Under the pieces are notes generated by a model that saw only the letters and a program-made list of their open reading frames with translations, was not told the DNA's origin and did not search any database. From positions 2,578,001 to 2,642,000 of the forward strand of contig NZ_AP026708.1 of the NCBI RefSeq assembly GCF_026000375.1: DNA of 64,000 nucleotides. The letters run 5' to 3'. A program made the position numbers and the translations under genes. This DNA comes from Pseudodesulfovibrio portus. GTDB lineage: Bacteria > Desulfobacterota > Desulfovibrionia > Desulfovibrionales > Desulfovibrionaceae. Of this stretch, positions 1 through 9,606 are shown piece by piece. Each line of letters opens with the position of its first letter. The stretch's first letter is position 1.

Positions 1-99
1 CGCGACGCCGAGGCCGTAATGGCCCGGTTCAACGCGGGATTGCGCCGGTTGAAGGAGAGCGGGCGGTACGGCGTCGTACTGGGCGGCGAAGGGAACTGA
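1..99 (+). CDS. 3' end of a probable solute-binding protein (partial)
   Basis: Only the last 32 codons are inside the window; frame 1 runs open from base 1 to a TGA at 97-99. The tail contains FNAGLRRLKESGRY, which resembles the C-terminal helix of family-3 periplasmic amino-acid-type binding proteins, where an alternating hydrophobic/basic helix precedes a short tail. That assignment is by resemblance of a short segment only. It ends 175 bp before galT and is separated from it by the gal operator, so it is probably not part of the galactose operon. Confidence 0.5.
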   Translation, partial: RDAEAVMARFNAGLRRLKESGRYGVVLGGEGN

Positions 100-172
100 A
101 TACCGGTTCATTGAACGGCTTTTTCCGCGTCCCCTCATTGACAGGGTGACCTGAATGTGCTTTTTTTGTGCC

Positions 173-200
173 GTTACGCAAACGTTTGCGGTAACGTTTG
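173..200 (+). promoter_or_regulatory. LacI-family operator upstream of galT
   Basis: A perfect 14-bp palindrome, CGCAAACGTTTGCG, lies at 177-190. It sits in a longer imperfect dyad (GTTACGCAAAC at 173-183 against GTTTGCGGTAAC at 184-195). A second half-site copy (TAACGTTTGCGG) follows directly at 192-203. Palindromes with a central CG and GCAAACG arms are typical of LacI/GalR-family operators. The operon it precedes encodes such a regulator (2610-3632), so autoregulation is the likely arrangement. The dyad is visible; the binding partner is inferred. Confidence 0.7.
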
Positions 201-274
201 CGGCAACGGCCTGAAAGGGCGTGGCTGGGTGTGTTTTGCACAGTGCATCGGGAGATTCCGTGGACGGGGAAGCC

Positions 275-1318
275 ATGAATTTCGACGACCATCCGTACAG
301 GCGGCTGAACCAACTGACCGGCGAGTGGGTGCTGGTCTCCCCGCACAGAACCAAGCGGCCCTGGCAGGGACAGGAGGAGGCGCCGGACACGGCGACCCTG
401 CCCCCCCATGACGCCCGATGCTATCTGTGCCCCGGCAACGTGCGCGCGGGCGGCGCGGTCAACCCCGACTACACCGACACCTTTGTCTTCACCAACGATT
501 TCGCGGCCCTGTTGCCGGATACGCCCGCCGGGCCCATCGAGACCGGCGAGGACCTGCTGGTGGCCGAGCCGGAATCGGGCATCTGCCGGGTCATCTGCTA
601 TTCCCCGCGCCACGACCTGACCATGGCCCGCCTGGGCGTGGACCGGGCGGCCGCAGTGGTGGCCCTGTGGTGCGACGAGTTCGCCTCCCTCGGCGGGCGC
701 GAGGACATCGGCTACGTCCAGATTTTCGAGAACCGGGGAGCCGTCATGGGCTGTTCCAATCCCCACCCTCACGGCCAGATATGGGCGACAAGGTCCGTGC
801 CCATGTACCCCGCCGCCGAGGACCGTCGCCAGGCCGGTCACCTGCGGGAAAAGGGCGGCTGCCTGCTGTGCGGCTACCTCGACGTCGAGCTGCGGCTCGG
901 CGAGCGCGTCCTGTTCGAGAACGACACCTTCGTCGCCCTGGTGCCCTACTGGGCGCTGTGGCCCTTCGAGGCCATGATCCTGCCCAAGGTCCACATGGGG
1001 ACCATCCTCGACATGACGGACGCCCAGCAGCGTGACCTGGCCGACGCCATGGTCCGCCTGAACGTTCGCTACGACAACATCTTCCAGACCTCGTTCCCCT
1101 ATTCCATGGGCATTCACCAGGCCCCCACCGACGGCGGCGACCATCCCCACTGGCATTTCCATCTTCACTACTATCCGCCGCTGCTGCGCTCCCGGTCGGT
1201 CAAGAAATTCATGGTCGGCTACGAGATGATGGCCATGCCCCAGCGCGACCTGACGGCCGAGGCCGCCGCCGCCCGCATCCGCGAGCAGTCCGAGGTCCAC
1301 TACATGGAGGGCCTGTGA
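275..1318 (+). CDS. galT: galactose-1-phosphate uridylyltransferase
   Basis: GalT exchanges UMP between UDP-glucose and galactose-1-phosphate in the cytoplasmic Leloir pathway. The protein is about 347 residues, the usual length. It shows a CYLCPGN zinc-type motif near residue 50 and the active-site HPHGQ (in SNPHPHGQIW) near residue 165, whose second His carries the uridylyl group. A further His-rich stretch (HPHWHFHLHYYPP) lies near residue 290. The ATG at 275 is preferred over the in-frame GTG at 221 because a GGGGA ribosome site lies just upstream and the protein then begins in the family manner (MNFDDHPYRRLN). It is the first gene of the operon and overlaps galK by one base. Confidence 0.92.
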   Translation: MNFDDHPYRRLNQLTGEWVLVSPHRTKRPWQGQEEAPDTATLPPHDARCYLCPGNVRAGGAVNPDYTDTFVFTNDFAALLPDTPAGPIETGEDLLVAEPESGICRVICYSPRHDLTMARLGVDRAAAVVALWCDEFASLGGREDIGYVQIFENRGAVMGCSNPHPHGQIWATRSVPMYPAAEDRRQAGHLREKGGCLLCGYLDVELRLGERVLFENDTFVALVPYWALWPFEAMILPKVHMGTILDMTDAQQRDLADAMVRLNVRYDNIFQTSFPYSMGIHQAPTDGGDHPHWHFHLHYYPPLLRSRSVKKFMVGYEMMAMPQRDLTAEAAAARIREQSEVHYMEGL

Positions 1319-2613
1319 TGGATTCCGTGTCCGCCATCCTGCGCGCCGTGACGAGCGGGCAGCTGGACGCGACCCTGGCCGCGCTCTACGGCGGGGACCG
1401 GATTACGGCCCAGCAGGAGCGGTATCGTTCCCTGCTCGCGCGCATGGAGGAGTGGGGCGGCGACCGCGACTGCCTGCTGGTGACCACGCCGGGCCGCACC
1501 GAACTGGGCGGCAACCACACCGACCACAACCACGGCGTGGTCCTGGCCGCCGGCGTGGATTTCGACATCCTGGCCGCAGCCGCGCCTACCGGCTCCGGGG
1601 TCATCCGGGTCCGTTCGCGCGGTTTTTCCGAGATCGTGGAGGTGGCCGTGGGCGATCTCGAATACCGGGCGGAAGAGGAGAACACCACCACCGCCCTGGT
1701 GCGCGGCGTGGCCGCCGGGTTCAAGGCCCGCGGCTGGGACGTGGGCGGCTTCGACGCCTGGGTGGACGGCGAGGTGCCGCTGGGTGTCGGGCTTTCCTCC
1801 TCGGCGGCCTTCGAGGTCTGCATGGGCCAGGTCCTGAACCGGCTGTACAACGACGGGCGGCGCACGCCCGTGGAACTGGCCGTTGTCGGGCGCGAGGCGG
1901 AGAACACCTATTTCGGCAAGCCGTGCGGGCTCATGGATCAGCTCGCCTGCGCGGCCCAGGGCATCCTGTCCATCGACTTCGGCAGCCCGGACGCGCCCCT
2001 GGTCACGCCCGTGGACTTCGACTTCGCGGCCACCGGGTATCAGCTCGTGGTGGTGGATACCGGCGGCAGCCACGCCGACCTGACCCCGGAATACGCGGCC
2101 ATCCCGGCGGAGATGGAGAAGGCGGCCCGGGTGCTCGGCCAGGACAAGGCGCGCGGCCTGACCATGGGCCAGGTCCTGGACAACGCCGCCCGCATCCGGC
2201 GTGAGGCCGGGGACCGGCCGCTTCTGCGGCTCATTCACTTCATCGAGGAATCGGACCGCGCCCTGGCCCAGGCCGAGGCCCTCAGGCGCGGCGACATGGC
2301 CGGTTATCTCGACCTGGTGCGGCAGTCCGGCGATTCCTGTTGGCGGCTCAACCAGAACTGCATCTCCACCAAGGATTACCTGGACCAGCCCATACCGGTG
2401 GCCCTGGTCCTGACCCGGCGGTTCCTGAAGGACGATGGGGCATGGCGCATCCAGGGCGGCGGCTTTGCCGGGACCATCCAGGCCTATGTGCCGGTGGACC
2501 GGGTGGCGGGGTACGCGGGGTTCATGGAGACCGTGTTCGGCTCCGGTTCCGTGCTGCCGCTTCGCATCCGCAAGCCCGGCATCGACGTCATCCGCCCGGG
2601 AGGGGGGGCATGA
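1318..2613 (+). CDS. galK: galactokinase-like GHMP kinase
   Basis: Phosphorylates galactose with ATP to feed GalT. The GHMP fold is visible: N-terminal substrate motif PGRTELGGNHTDHN near residue 58, the ATP-binding glycine/serine loop VPLGVGLSSSAAF near residue 155, and a C-terminal GGGFAGTIQAYV motif. The first motif differs from the classical GalK form PGRVNLIGEHTDY; it matches a GGNHTDH subgroup also annotated as galactokinase, so the exact sugar should be held a little open. Start is ATG 1318 (overlapping the galT stop); GTG 1315 is an alternative. It overlaps the regulator gene by four bases, so the four genes are translationally linked. Confidence 0.87.
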   Translation: MDSVSAILRAVTSGQLDATLAALYGGDRITAQQERYRSLLARMEEWGGDRDCLLVTTPGRTELGGNHTDHNHGVVLAAGVDFDILAAAAPTGSGVIRVRSRGFSEIVEVAVGDLEYRAEEENTTTALVRGVAAGFKARGWDVGGFDAWVDGEVPLGVGLSSSAAFEVCMGQVLNRLYNDGRRTPVELAVVGREAENTYFGKPCGLMDQLACAAQGILSIDFGSPDAPLVTPVDFDFAATGYQLVVVDTGGSHADLTPEYAAIPAEMEKAARVLGQDKARGLTMGQVLDNAARIRREAGDRPLLRLIHFIEESDRALAQAEALRRGDMAGYLDLVRQSGDSCWRLNQNCISTKDYLDQPIPVALVLTRRFLKDDGAWRIQGGGFAGTIQAYVPVDRVAGYAGFMETVFGSGSVLPLRIRKPGIDVIRPGGGA

Positions 2614-3632
2614 GCCCGCTGACCATCAAGGACCTGGCCCGCAAGCTCGGGGTTTCGCCGTCCACGGTATCCCGCGCCCTGCGCGACCACCCGGACATCA
2701 GCCCGGCCACCAAACGGCGCGTGGCCGAGGCCGCCGAAAAGTATCACTACCAGCCCAACCAGCTCGCCCAGTCCCTGCAGAAGAAGCGCAGCTCCACCAT
2801 CGGCGTCATCGTGCCGGAGATCCGCCACGACTTCTTTTCCACCGTGATCAGCGGCATCGAGGAGATCGCCTACGAGCACGGCTTCACCATCATGGTCTGC
2901 CAGTCGGGCGAGACCCTGGACCGCGAGATTCTCAACACCCAGGCCATGCTCGCCAATCGGGTGGCCGGGCTGCTCATCGCCATCTCGTCCGAGACCACCC
3001 GTTTCGAGCACCTGTCCACGGCCATCCGGCACGGCGTGCCCCTGGTCCAGTTCGACCGGGTGGTGGAGGAGCTGCCCACGAGCAAGGTGGTGGTGGACGA
3101 TTACGCCGCCGCCTACGGGGCGGTGACCCATCTGGCCGAGGCCGGTTACCGGCGCATAGGGCACATGGCCGGGCAGGAGGGCATCGCCCTGAACCGGGCC
3201 CGGTTCGAGGGATACCGCGACGCCCTGCGGGACAACGGCCTCGAACTGGAGGAGAAGTTTCATCTCAACGGCGGCTACAGAGAGGAGGACGGTCGTCGGG
3301 GTGCCGACCGCTATCTGGCCCTGGACGAACTGCCAGAGGCCATCCTGGCCATCAACGACCCCGTGGCCGTGGGGTTGTTCGCGCGGTTCAAGGAGGCAGG
3401 AGTGCGCATTCCGGACGACGTGGCCCTGGTGGGCTTTTCCGACACGCCCGCCGCAGCCCTCATCGAGCCGCCCCTGACCACGGTCTTCCAGCCCGCCCTG
3501 GAGATGGGCCGCACCGCCGTGTCCCTGCTTCTCAAGCAGTTCGAGGCGGGGGAGGATTTCATGCCCGAGACCGTGACCCTGCCCACCGAGCTGCTGGTGC
3601 GGGGATCAAGCGGACCGAGGAGGCAGTCATGA
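2610..3632 (+). CDS. LacI/GalR-family transcriptional regulator
   Basis: A 340-residue repressor with the family architecture. The N-terminal helix-turn-helix (TIKDLARKLGVSPSTVSRAL, residues about 4-23) is followed by the hinge region YQPNQLAQSLQ. From about residue 62 comes a periplasmic-binding-protein-like effector domain (TIGVIVPEIRHDFFSTVISG), ending in the typical LLVRGSS tail. The start ATG 2610 follows a G-rich ribosome site and overlaps galK. Being inside the gal operon, it most likely binds the dyad at 173-200 and responds to galactose or a galactoside. The effector cannot be read from sequence. Confidence 0.9.
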   Translation: MSPLTIKDLARKLGVSPSTVSRALRDHPDISPATKRRVAEAAEKYHYQPNQLAQSLQKKRSSTIGVIVPEIRHDFFSTVISGIEEIAYEHGFTIMVCQSGETLDREILNTQAMLANRVAGLLIAISSETTRFEHLSTAIRHGVPLVQFDRVVEELPTSKVVVDDYAAAYGAVTHLAEAGYRRIGHMAGQEGIALNRARFEGYRDALRDNGLELEEKFHLNGGYREEDGRRGADRYLALDELPEAILAINDPVAVGLFARFKEAGVRIPDDVALVGFSDTPAAALIEPPLTTVFQPALEMGRTAVSLLLKQFEAGEDFMPETVTLPTELLVRGSSGPRRQS

Positions 3633-4678
3633 CCATCCGCCGCGAAGCATGGGGCGAGGCCGGAGGCAGGCCCGTGCACCTGTACACCCTTGCCGCCAAC
3701 GGCCTGGAGGTCTCCGTGGCCACCTATGGCGGCGTGATCGTCCGGATGATGGTCCCGGACGGCGTCGGCAACACTGCCAACGTCACTCTGGGCTATGATT
3801 CGGTGGACGGGTACATCAATGATTCCTGTTATTTCGGGTGCATAGTTGGCCGCGTTGCCAACCGCATCGGCCATGCCCGGTTCACCCTGGACGGCGCGGA
3901 ACACGCCCTTGACCGGAATCACGGCGACCACCAACTGCACGGCGGGGCCAGGGGGTTCCATGCCCGGGTCTGGAACGCACAGGCGGAGGAGACCCCGGAC
4001 GGGCCGCGACTGCGGTTGACGCGCACCAGCCCGGACGGTGAGCAGGGCTATCCCGGCACCGTCGAGGCGCGGGTGGACTACACGTTGCTGCGAGACGGGC
4101 TGCGGCTCGACTTTGTGGCCGAAACGGACAAGCCCACCCCGGTCAACATGACCAACCACAGTTATTTCAATCTTTCGGGCCGGGCCGGGTCGAGTTGTCT
4201 CGATCACAGGCTGTCCATCCCCGCCGGGCGCATCCTCGAGACCGACACCGCCCTGATCCCCACGGGCGGGCTGGCCGGGGTGGCGGGCACCCCCTTTGAT
4301 TTCCGGTCCGGCGAGGCTGTGGGCGCGCGGATCATGGAAGAGAGCGCCCCCCTGTCCGTGGGCCGGGGGTATGACCATTATTTCGTGCTGGACGACGGCT
4401 CCGATCGGTTGAAGACCGCAGCCACGGTATACGACCCGGCGTCCGGGCGGACCATGGAGGTTTGGACCACCCATCCGGGTGTCCAGTTCTATTCGGGGAA
4501 CCATATCCCCGAGGGGCTGCCGGGCCGCGACGGTGCGCGGTACGCACCCCGGTGCGGGTTCTGCCTGGAGGCACACGGCTACGTGGACGCGCCCAACCAT
4601 CCCGGATTCCCGTCCGTGACGCTTTTGCCCGGCGAAACAATGCATCACACAATAATATACAAGTTCTCTGCGAAGTAG
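3629..4678 (+). CDS. galM: aldose 1-epimerase (mutarotase)
   Basis: Interconverts beta- and alpha-D-galactose so that galactokinase receives its alpha substrate. About 349 residues. Family motifs seen: YGGVIVRMMVPD near the N-terminus, GRVANRIG near residue 75, the catalytic His region NHGDHQLHGG near residue 100, NMTNHSYFNLSG near residue 172, and GVQFYSGNHI plus FCLEAHGYVDAPNHP near the C-terminus with the catalytic Glu in CLEAHG. Start ATG 3629 overlaps the regulator stop (ATGA). The same frame stays open far upstream, but that extension is a shadow of the regulator gene. Confidence 0.92.
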   Translation: MTIRREAWGEAGGRPVHLYTLAANGLEVSVATYGGVIVRMMVPDGVGNTANVTLGYDSVDGYINDSCYFGCIVGRVANRIGHARFTLDGAEHALDRNHGDHQLHGGARGFHARVWNAQAEETPDGPRLRLTRTSPDGEQGYPGTVEARVDYTLLRDGLRLDFVAETDKPTPVNMTNHSYFNLSGRAGSSCLDHRLSIPAGRILETDTALIPTGGLAGVAGTPFDFRSGEAVGARIMEESAPLSVGRGYDHYFVLDDGSDRLKTAATVYDPASGRTMEVWTTHPGVQFYSGNHIPEGLPGRDGARYAPRCGFCLEAHGYVDAPNHPGFPSVTLLPGETMHHTIIYKFSAK

Positions 4679-4714
4679 CGTATACTTCCAGCAAATCAGG
4701 AGAGACGGTCAGAT

Positions 4715-5812
4715 ATGGCAACTGTTGAATTGAAGAAAGTGGTCAAACGGTTCGGCGACGTGGAGGTCGTCCACGGGATCGATCTCGAGATCAGGGACAA
4801 CGAGTTCATCGTCCTGGTCGGTCCGTCCGGTTGCGGCAAATCCACCGTCCTGCGCATGATCGCCGGGCTGGAGCCCATCAGCGCGGGCGAGGTCCTCATC
4901 GACGGAGAGGTGGTCAACCAGGTCTCGCCCAAGGACCGCAACGTGGCCATGGTTTTCCAGAACTATGCCCTGTACCCGCATATGTCGGTGCACGACAACA
5001 TGGCCTTTTCCTTGAAGATGCGCGGCTTCGACAGGAGCGACATCGAGGAAAAGGTGCGCGAGGCCGCCCATATCCTGGAGCTGGAGCCCTACCTGGGCCG
5101 CAAGCCGTCCGAACTGTCCGGCGGCCAGCGTCAGCGCGTGGCCATGGGCCGGGCCATTGTCCGCAAGGCGGACGTTTTTCTCTTCGACGAGCCGCTGTCC
5201 AACCTGGACGCCCAGCTCCGCACCCAGATGCGCATGGAGCTGCGGAAGATGCACATGCGGCTGGCCACGACCACCATCTACGTCACCCACGACCAGACCG
5301 AGGCCATGACCCTGGCCGACCGCATCGTCATCCTGAAAGACGGCTACATCAAGCAGGTGGGCACGCCCATCGAGGTCTTCGAGGACCCGGACAACGTGTT
5401 CGTGGGCCGGTTCATCGGCAACCCGCCCATGAACATCCTCAAGGGCGTCTTCCGGGTGCAGGACGGCAAGCGGTGCGCCGTGGTCGGCAAGTCCTGCTTC
5501 CCCGTTGTGGACGGCAAGGCCGAGTCCCTGACCGACGGCGCGCCCGTGCTCGTGGGCATCCGGCCTGACGCCATCAAGATGGGCGACCGGGTGGAGAAAC
5601 TGCCCGAGGAGTGGTTGTGCCGGGGCGAGGTCGTGCTGTCCGAGATACTTGGCGGCCAGTCCCACCTCGAGATCAGGGTGGACGGCGAGAACAAACTCAT
5701 CGCCGAGGTGGAGGGCCGCGTGGTCGCCCATCCGGGCGAGGTGGTGCCCATCGGGTTCGAGTTCGACCGCATGATCCTGTTCGATCCGGAGACCACGAAC
5801 GCAATTCGTTGA
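4715..5812 (+). CDS. sugar ABC transporter ATPase (MalK/UgpC/MsmX type)
   Basis: ATP-hydrolysing subunit of a carbohydrate (CUT1) importer, 365 residues. Visible: Walker [10 protein letters not shown] near residue 36, Q-loop in FQNYALYPH, signature [16 protein letters not shown] near residue 134, Walker [18 protein letters not shown]-loop [11 protein letters not shown]-terminal TOBE/regulatory region follows from about residue 235 (GIRPDAIK). A good AGGAG ribosome site lies upstream at about 4699. It follows galM by 36 bp and probably belongs to the same transcript. A small terminator-like hairpin follows it before the binding-protein gene. Confidence 0.92.
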   Translation: MATVELKKVVKRFGDVEVVHGIDLEIRDNEFIVLVGPSGCGKSTVLRMIAGLEPISAGEVLIDGEVVNQVSPKDRNVAMVFQNYALYPHMSVHDNMAFSLKMRGFDRSDIEEKVREAAHILELEPYLGRKPSELSGGQRQRVAMGRAIVRKADVFLFDEPLSNLDAQLRTQMRMELRKMHMRLATTTIYVTHDQTEAMTLADRIVILKDGYIKQVGTPIEVFEDPDNVFVGRFIGNPPMNILKGVFRVQDGKRCAVVGKSCFPVVDGKAESLTDGAPVLVGIRPDAIKMGDRVEKLPEEWLCRGEVVLSEILGGQSHLEIRVDGENKLIAEVEGRVVAHPGEVVPIGFEFDRMILFDPETTNAIR

Positions 5813-5816
5813 TTTT

Positions 5817-5838
5817 GCGGGTCTGTACCCGCTTGTTT
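5817..5838 (+). terminator. small hairpin with T-rich tail between ATPase and binding-protein genes
   Basis: GCGGGT (5817-5822) pairs with ACCCGC (5827-5832) across a CTGT loop and is followed by TTGTTTTA. The stem is only six bp, so termination may be partial. It would separate the gal-ATPase transcript from the binding-protein gene. Confidence 0.5.
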
Positions 5839-5888
5839 TAACAGTATATTGGTTAGCTACTTCGTTTCTAAAAGTTATGGAGGTATGT

Positions 5889-7202
5889 ATGAAAAAAGTA
5901 TTATTGGGTTTGACGATGTTGGCAGCGCTCATGCTGCTTCTGGTCGGTTGTGGCGAGGCGCCGGAGAAAAAGGAAGCGCCTGCTCCGGCTCCCAAGGCTG
6001 AAGCGCCTGCTCCGGAACCTGCCCCGGCCAAGGGCAATGACCTTGAGATCTTCTCCTGGTGGGCCGGCGACGAAGGTCCGGCCCTGGAAGCCCTGATTGA
6101 AATCTACAAGGAACAGAATCCCGGCGTGAACGTCATCAACGCCACGGTCACCGGCGGTTCCGGCGTCAACGCCCAGGCCGTCCTGAAGACCCGCATGCTG
6201 GGCGGCGAGCCGCCGGATTCCTTCCAGGTCCACGCTGGTCAGGAACTGATCGGCACCTGGGTCAAGGCCGACCGCATGGAAGACCTGACTCCCCTGTTCA
6301 AGGAAATGGGCTGGATGGAAGTCTTCCCCGAAGGGCTGATCAAGCTGATCGGCACCGAGGACGGCATCTGGTCCGTGCCGGTGAACATCCACCGCTCCAA
6401 CGTGATGTGGTATGTGCCCGCCAACCTCGAGAAGTGGGGCGTCGAGGCTCCCAAGACCTGGGACGACTTCTTTGCCGCCGCCGACAAGCTCAAAGGCATG
6501 GGCGTGACGCCCCTGGCCCTGGCCCAGAACTGGACCGCCAACCACCTGTGGGAATCCGTTGCCCTGGCCGCCATGGGCGCCGACAACTGGGACGCCCTGT
6601 GGGCCGGCAAGCTTCCCTTTGACTCCGCCGAAGGCGTGAAGGCCTGGGAACTGTTCGGCAAGGTCCTGGCATACACCAATGCCGACGCCTCCTCCCTGTC
6701 CTGGCAGCAGGCGACCGACATGGTCATCGACGGTCGCGCCGCCTTCAACGTCATGGGCGATTGGGCCGCCGGCTACATGACCACCACCAAGAAGCTGGAG
6801 CCCGGCACCGGCTACGGCTGGGTGGCCTCTCCCGGCACCGGTGGCTCGTTCATGTTCCTGGCCGACTCCTTCGGTCTGCCCAAGGGCGCTCCCAACCGTG
6901 ACGCCGCCGTGGCCTGGCTCAAAGTCCTCGGTTCCAAGGAAGGCTCGGATGCGTTCAACCCGCTCAAGGGTTCCATCTCGGCCCGCACCGACTCCGACCT
7001 GAACAAGTACAACGGTTACCTGCAGTCCGCCGCTGCCGATTTCGGCAAGGACCGCGTGGTCGGTTCCCTGGCCCACGGCGTGGCCGCAAACGACACCTTC
7101 AAGAACGGCTTCGCTTCCGTCATGGAGATGTTCATGAAGTCCAAGAACGCGGACGCCGCCGCCAAGGCGTGCGCCCAGCTTGCCGCGAAAGCGGGCATCT
7201 AG
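5889..7202 (+). CDS. sugar ABC transporter substrate-binding lipoprotein
   Basis: Extracytoplasmic family-1 carbohydrate-binding protein, about 437 residues. A lipoprotein signal peptide ends in the lipobox LLVGC, so the mature protein is lipid-anchored. An Ala/Pro/Lys/Glu-rich linker follows (about residues 25-52), then the binding domain starting at [14 protein letters not shown]. Family features include the [20 protein letters not shown] stretch and the C-terminal helix. ATG 5889 is chosen because GGAGG stands just upstream; ATG 5877 is in frame but has no ribosome site. Placement next to galTKM suggests galactose or a galactoside as ligand, which is inference. Confidence 0.9.
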   Translation: MKKVLLGLTMLAALMLLLVGCGEAPEKKEAPAPAPKAEAPAPEPAPAKGNDLEIFSWWAGDEGPALEALIEIYKEQNPGVNVINATVTGGSGVNAQAVLKTRMLGGEPPDSFQVHAGQELIGTWVKADRMEDLTPLFKEMGWMEVFPEGLIKLIGTEDGIWSVPVNIHRSNVMWYVPANLEKWGVEAPKTWDDFFAAADKLKGMGVTPLALAQNWTANHLWESVALAAMGADNWDALWAGKLPFDSAEGVKAWELFGKVLAYTNADASSLSWQQATDMVIDGRAAFNVMGDWAAGYMTTTKKLEPGTGYGWVASPGTGGSFMFLADSFGLPKGAPNRDAAVAWLKVLGSKEGSDAFNPLKGSISARTDSDLNKYNGYLQSAAADFGKDRVVGSLAHGVAANDTFKNGFASVMEMFMKSKNADAAAKACAQLAAKAGI

Positions 7203-7223
7203 GCATCAACGGGGCGTTGTTTC

Positions 7224-7249
7224 GTGCCGGGGGCGTGTGCCCCCGGCAC
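7224..7249 (+). other. GC-rich intergenic hairpin after the binding-protein gene
   Basis: Perfect 11-bp stem GTGCCGGGGGC / GCCCCCGGCAC around a GTGT loop, without a T-run. Such hairpins between binding-protein and permease genes usually protect the upstream mRNA so that the binding protein is made in excess, as in malE-malF. Role inferred from position. Confidence 0.6.
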
Positions 7250-7278
7250 CGCCCCCATCGATTTTCGGGTAGGAAGGC

Positions 7279-8394
7279 ATGCGGGAAGCATCACGAGACA
7301 GAATCAAGGCGTTCCTGACGCTGTTGCCGTCCATGATCCTCATAGGCATTTTCGTCTACGGGTTCATCGGCAACACCATCTGGACATCCATGACCGACTG
7401 GGGCGGCATGGGCGCGCTGGCGCTCGAGCCGGAGAAGAACTTCATCGGCCTGGACAACTACATCAACCTGTTCACCGGGTTCCTGGGCGGCGGTTTCCGC
7501 CAGGATCTGGTCAACGCGGTCTACTATTCCGTCATGCTGCTCGCGGGCGCGGTGGGGCTGGGCATGTTCATCGCCATCCTGCTGGACCAGAAGCCCAAGG
7601 GCGAGGACGTGTTGCGGACCATCTTCCTGTATCCCATGTCCCTGTCCTTCATCGTGTCCGGCACCATCTGGCGCTGGCTGCTCGCGCCCCGGGGCGGGGT
7701 CAACATCCTGCCCACCTACGCGGGCCTCGAGCCGATGACCTTCGACTGGCTGTCCAGCCAGTCCGCAATCCTGGTCTTCAACTGGCAGGACATCCTGCGC
7801 ATCCTGCTCTACGCCGCATCCCTGGTCCTGATCCTCATCGGCCTGGCAAAGCTCAGGAAGGATACGCGCAAGGCGTTCAAGTGGCTCGTGCCGGGCATCG
7901 CCGCAGGCCTCTTCGTCTGGGTGTTCGGGGACCTTGTCCCCGACGCCTACATGATGGAGGAGGAGCACGGCTTCAACCTGGCCACCATAGGCATCATCAT
8001 GGCCACCATCTGGCAGTACTCGGGCTACACCATGGCCCTGTACCTGGCCGGGTTCAACGGCATTTCCCAGGACCTTCGCGACGCTGCCATGCTCGACGGG
8101 GCGTCCACCACGGGGTACTACCGGCACGTCGCCATCCCCATGCTCAAGCCCATCACCATTTCGGCGGTCATCATCCTGTCGCACATCTCGTTGAAGATGT
8201 TCGACCTGATCTTCGCCATGACCGGCCCGGACAACGGCCAAACCGGACATCCCGCCCTGAACATGTACCTGACCACGTTCCGCGGAAACGAATTCGCCAC
8301 CGGCGCGGCCATCGCCATCGTGCTGTTCCTGATCGCGGCCACCTTCATCGTGCCGTATCTGATCAGCCAGTACCGCGAAAGGGGGAGGCGCTGA
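7279..8394 (+). CDS. sugar ABC transporter permease (MalF/UgpA type)
   Basis: Inner-membrane permease, 371 residues, with about seven hydrophobic segments; the first is [17 protein letters not shown]. The EAA loop that docks the ATPase is visible near residue 270 ([25 protein letters not shown] is its region). An extra hydrophobic stretch around residues 165-210 ([20 protein letters not shown] and [10 protein letters not shown]) makes it longer than most MalF-type subunits of this size class. It follows the binding protein by 76 bp, including the hairpin, and precedes the second permease by one base. Confidence 0.9.
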   Translation: MREASRDRIKAFLTLLPSMILIGIFVYGFIGNTIWTSMTDWGGMGALALEPEKNFIGLDNYINLFTGFLGGGFRQDLVNAVYYSVMLLAGAVGLGMFIAILLDQKPKGEDVLRTIFLYPMSLSFIVSGTIWRWLLAPRGGVNILPTYAGLEPMTFDWLSSQSAILVFNWQDILRILLYAASLVLILIGLAKLRKDTRKAFKWLVPGIAAGLFVWVFGDLVPDAYMMEEEHGFNLATIGIIMATIWQYSGYTMALYLAGFNGISQDLRDAAMLDGASTTGYYRHVAIPMLKPITISAVIILSHISLKMFDLIFAMTGPDNGQTGHPALNMYLTTFRGNEFATGAAIAIVLFLIAATFIVPYLISQYRERGRR

Positions 8395-8395
8395 G

Positions 8396-9223
8396 ATGAA
8401 AACCCGCACCATCACCCCCGGCACCATCCTGCTCTACGGCACGTTGACCGTGCTGGCGCTCTTCTTCCTCATGCCCGCCTACATGGCCGTCGTGACCGCC
8501 CTGAAGCTGCCCCAGGACATCTCCCTGCCCACGTCGTGGGAACTGCCGCCCGTTTTCAACTGGGCGAGCTTTTCCGAGGCCATCGAGCTGCTGAAACCCA
8601 ACTTCATCAATTCCATCATCCTGACCATAACGGCCACCATCGGGTCCACCGTGCTCGGTTCACTGAACGGCTATGTCTTTTCCAAGTGGAAGTTCGCCGG
8701 TTCGGAGGTCGTGTTCACCCTGTTCCTGTTCGGCATGTTCATCCCGTACCAGGTCATCCTGATCCCGCTCTTCCAGACCCTGCGGGCCATGAACCTGTAC
8801 GGCGGGCTGCCCGGCCTGATCCTGGCCCACATCGTCTACGGGCTGCCCATCACCTCGCTCATCTTCCGCAACTTCTACGCCCAGATTCCCACGGCGCTCA
8901 TCGAGTCCGCACGGCTGGACGGCGCGGGCTTCTTCTCCATCTACCTGCGCATCGTGTTCCCCCTCTCCATCCCCGGATTCGTGGTCACCTCGCTCTGGCA
9001 GTTCACCCAGATATGGAACGAATTCCTGTGGGGCATCTGCCTGACCCGGCACGCGGACAATCCCATCACCGTGGGGCTGGCCCAACTGGCAGGCGGACAG
9101 GCGGTCTCCTGGAACCTGCCCATGGCCGGCTCCATCATGGCCGCCGTACCGGTGCTGGCCATCTACATCTTCCTCGGCCGCTACTTCATCCGCGGCCTGC
9201 TGGCGGGGTCGGTGAAGGAGTAG
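8396..9223 (+). CDS. sugar ABC transporter permease (MalG/UgpE type)
   Basis: Second CUT1 permease, 275 residues, with six predicted membrane segments beginning [19 protein letters not shown]. The EAA-type loop [20 protein letters not shown] lies near residue 180 and contacts the ATPase. The start ATG 8396 is one base after the stop of the MalF-type gene, so the two are co-translated. It is the last gene of the import operon and is followed by a strong terminator. Confidence 0.92.
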   Translation: MKTRTITPGTILLYGTLTVLALFFLMPAYMAVVTALKLPQDISLPTSWELPPVFNWASFSEAIELLKPNFINSIILTITATIGSTVLGSLNGYVFSKWKFAGSEVVFTLFLFGMFIPYQVILIPLFQTLRAMNLYGGLPGLILAHIVYGLPITSLIFRNFYAQIPTALIESARLDGAGFFSIYLRIVFPLSIPGFVVTSLWQFTQIWNEFLWGICLTRHADNPITVGLAQLAGGQAVSWNLPMAGSIMAAVPVLAIYIFLGRYFIRGLLAGSVKE

Positions 9224-9245
9224 GCGAACCCCAAGGCACAACAGA

Positions 9246-9274
9246 AAAGGCCCGGACAGATTGTCCGGGCCTTT
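9246..9274. terminator. bidirectional intrinsic terminator
   Basis: Perfect 13-bp stem AAAGGCCCGGACA / TGTCCGGGCCTTT with a GAT loop. It stands between the plus-strand transporter operon and the 3' end of the minus-strand 42-residue gene and has T-rich tails on both strands. Confidence 0.85.
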
Positions 9275-9296
9275 ATTCCTTGCAAATGCGTTGTGG

Positions 9297-9425
9297 TTAC
9301 CTGTTGTCTTCGTTTGACTTGCCTTCACTCTTTTCGTCCTTGCTCTCCGACAGGTTCTCATCCCACAAGCCGCAGCTGTGGTCGATGCAGGAGAGGCACG
9401 GTCCGGGGTAATCCATGTTGGGCAT
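9297..9425 (-). CDS. 42-residue Cys-motif hypothetical protein
   Basis: Encodes a 42-residue acidic, soluble protein starting MPNMDYPGPCLSCIDHSCGL; the C-terminal half is rich in Ser, Glu, Asp and Lys. Three cysteines in a CxxC-x4-C pattern could bind a metal. ATG 9425 is preferred over upstream starts because GGGAGGCGACT stands directly before it. It shares the terminator at 9246-9274 and seems monocistronic. I do not recognise a named family; the clear ribosome site and terminator argue that it is real. Confidence 0.6.
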   Translation of the reverse strand: MPNMDYPGPCLSCIDHSCGLWDENLSESKDEKSEGKSNEDNR

Positions 9426-9606
9426 AGTCGCCTCCCGGGTTTGTGTATCGAATGTCCGGGCCGCTGGCGGGGCTCCGGTTCTGCTAACCAATGAATGAAT
9501 ACACATATATTATGCACTGAAAATGGATTGGCAAGGGAAGAAGGGAAAAAAAGAGTCACATGATTTATGGAAGGGGCAGGGAGTGAAGGCCGGGCGTGGG
9601 CGACGG

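Noticed and set aside
29-1300. Long minus-strand frame opposite galT
   Set aside because: It mirrors galT codon positions, has Gly/Val/His-rich composition typical of antisense frames in GC-rich DNA, and has no ribosome site. Similar long antisense frames opposite galM, cpaC, the GlmS-like gene, echA and others were rejected for the same reason.
2435-3628. Upstream in-frame extension of galM (398 codons)
   Set aside because: It overlaps the LacI-type regulator, its composition is frameshifted-looking, and galM homology starts exactly at ATG 3629.
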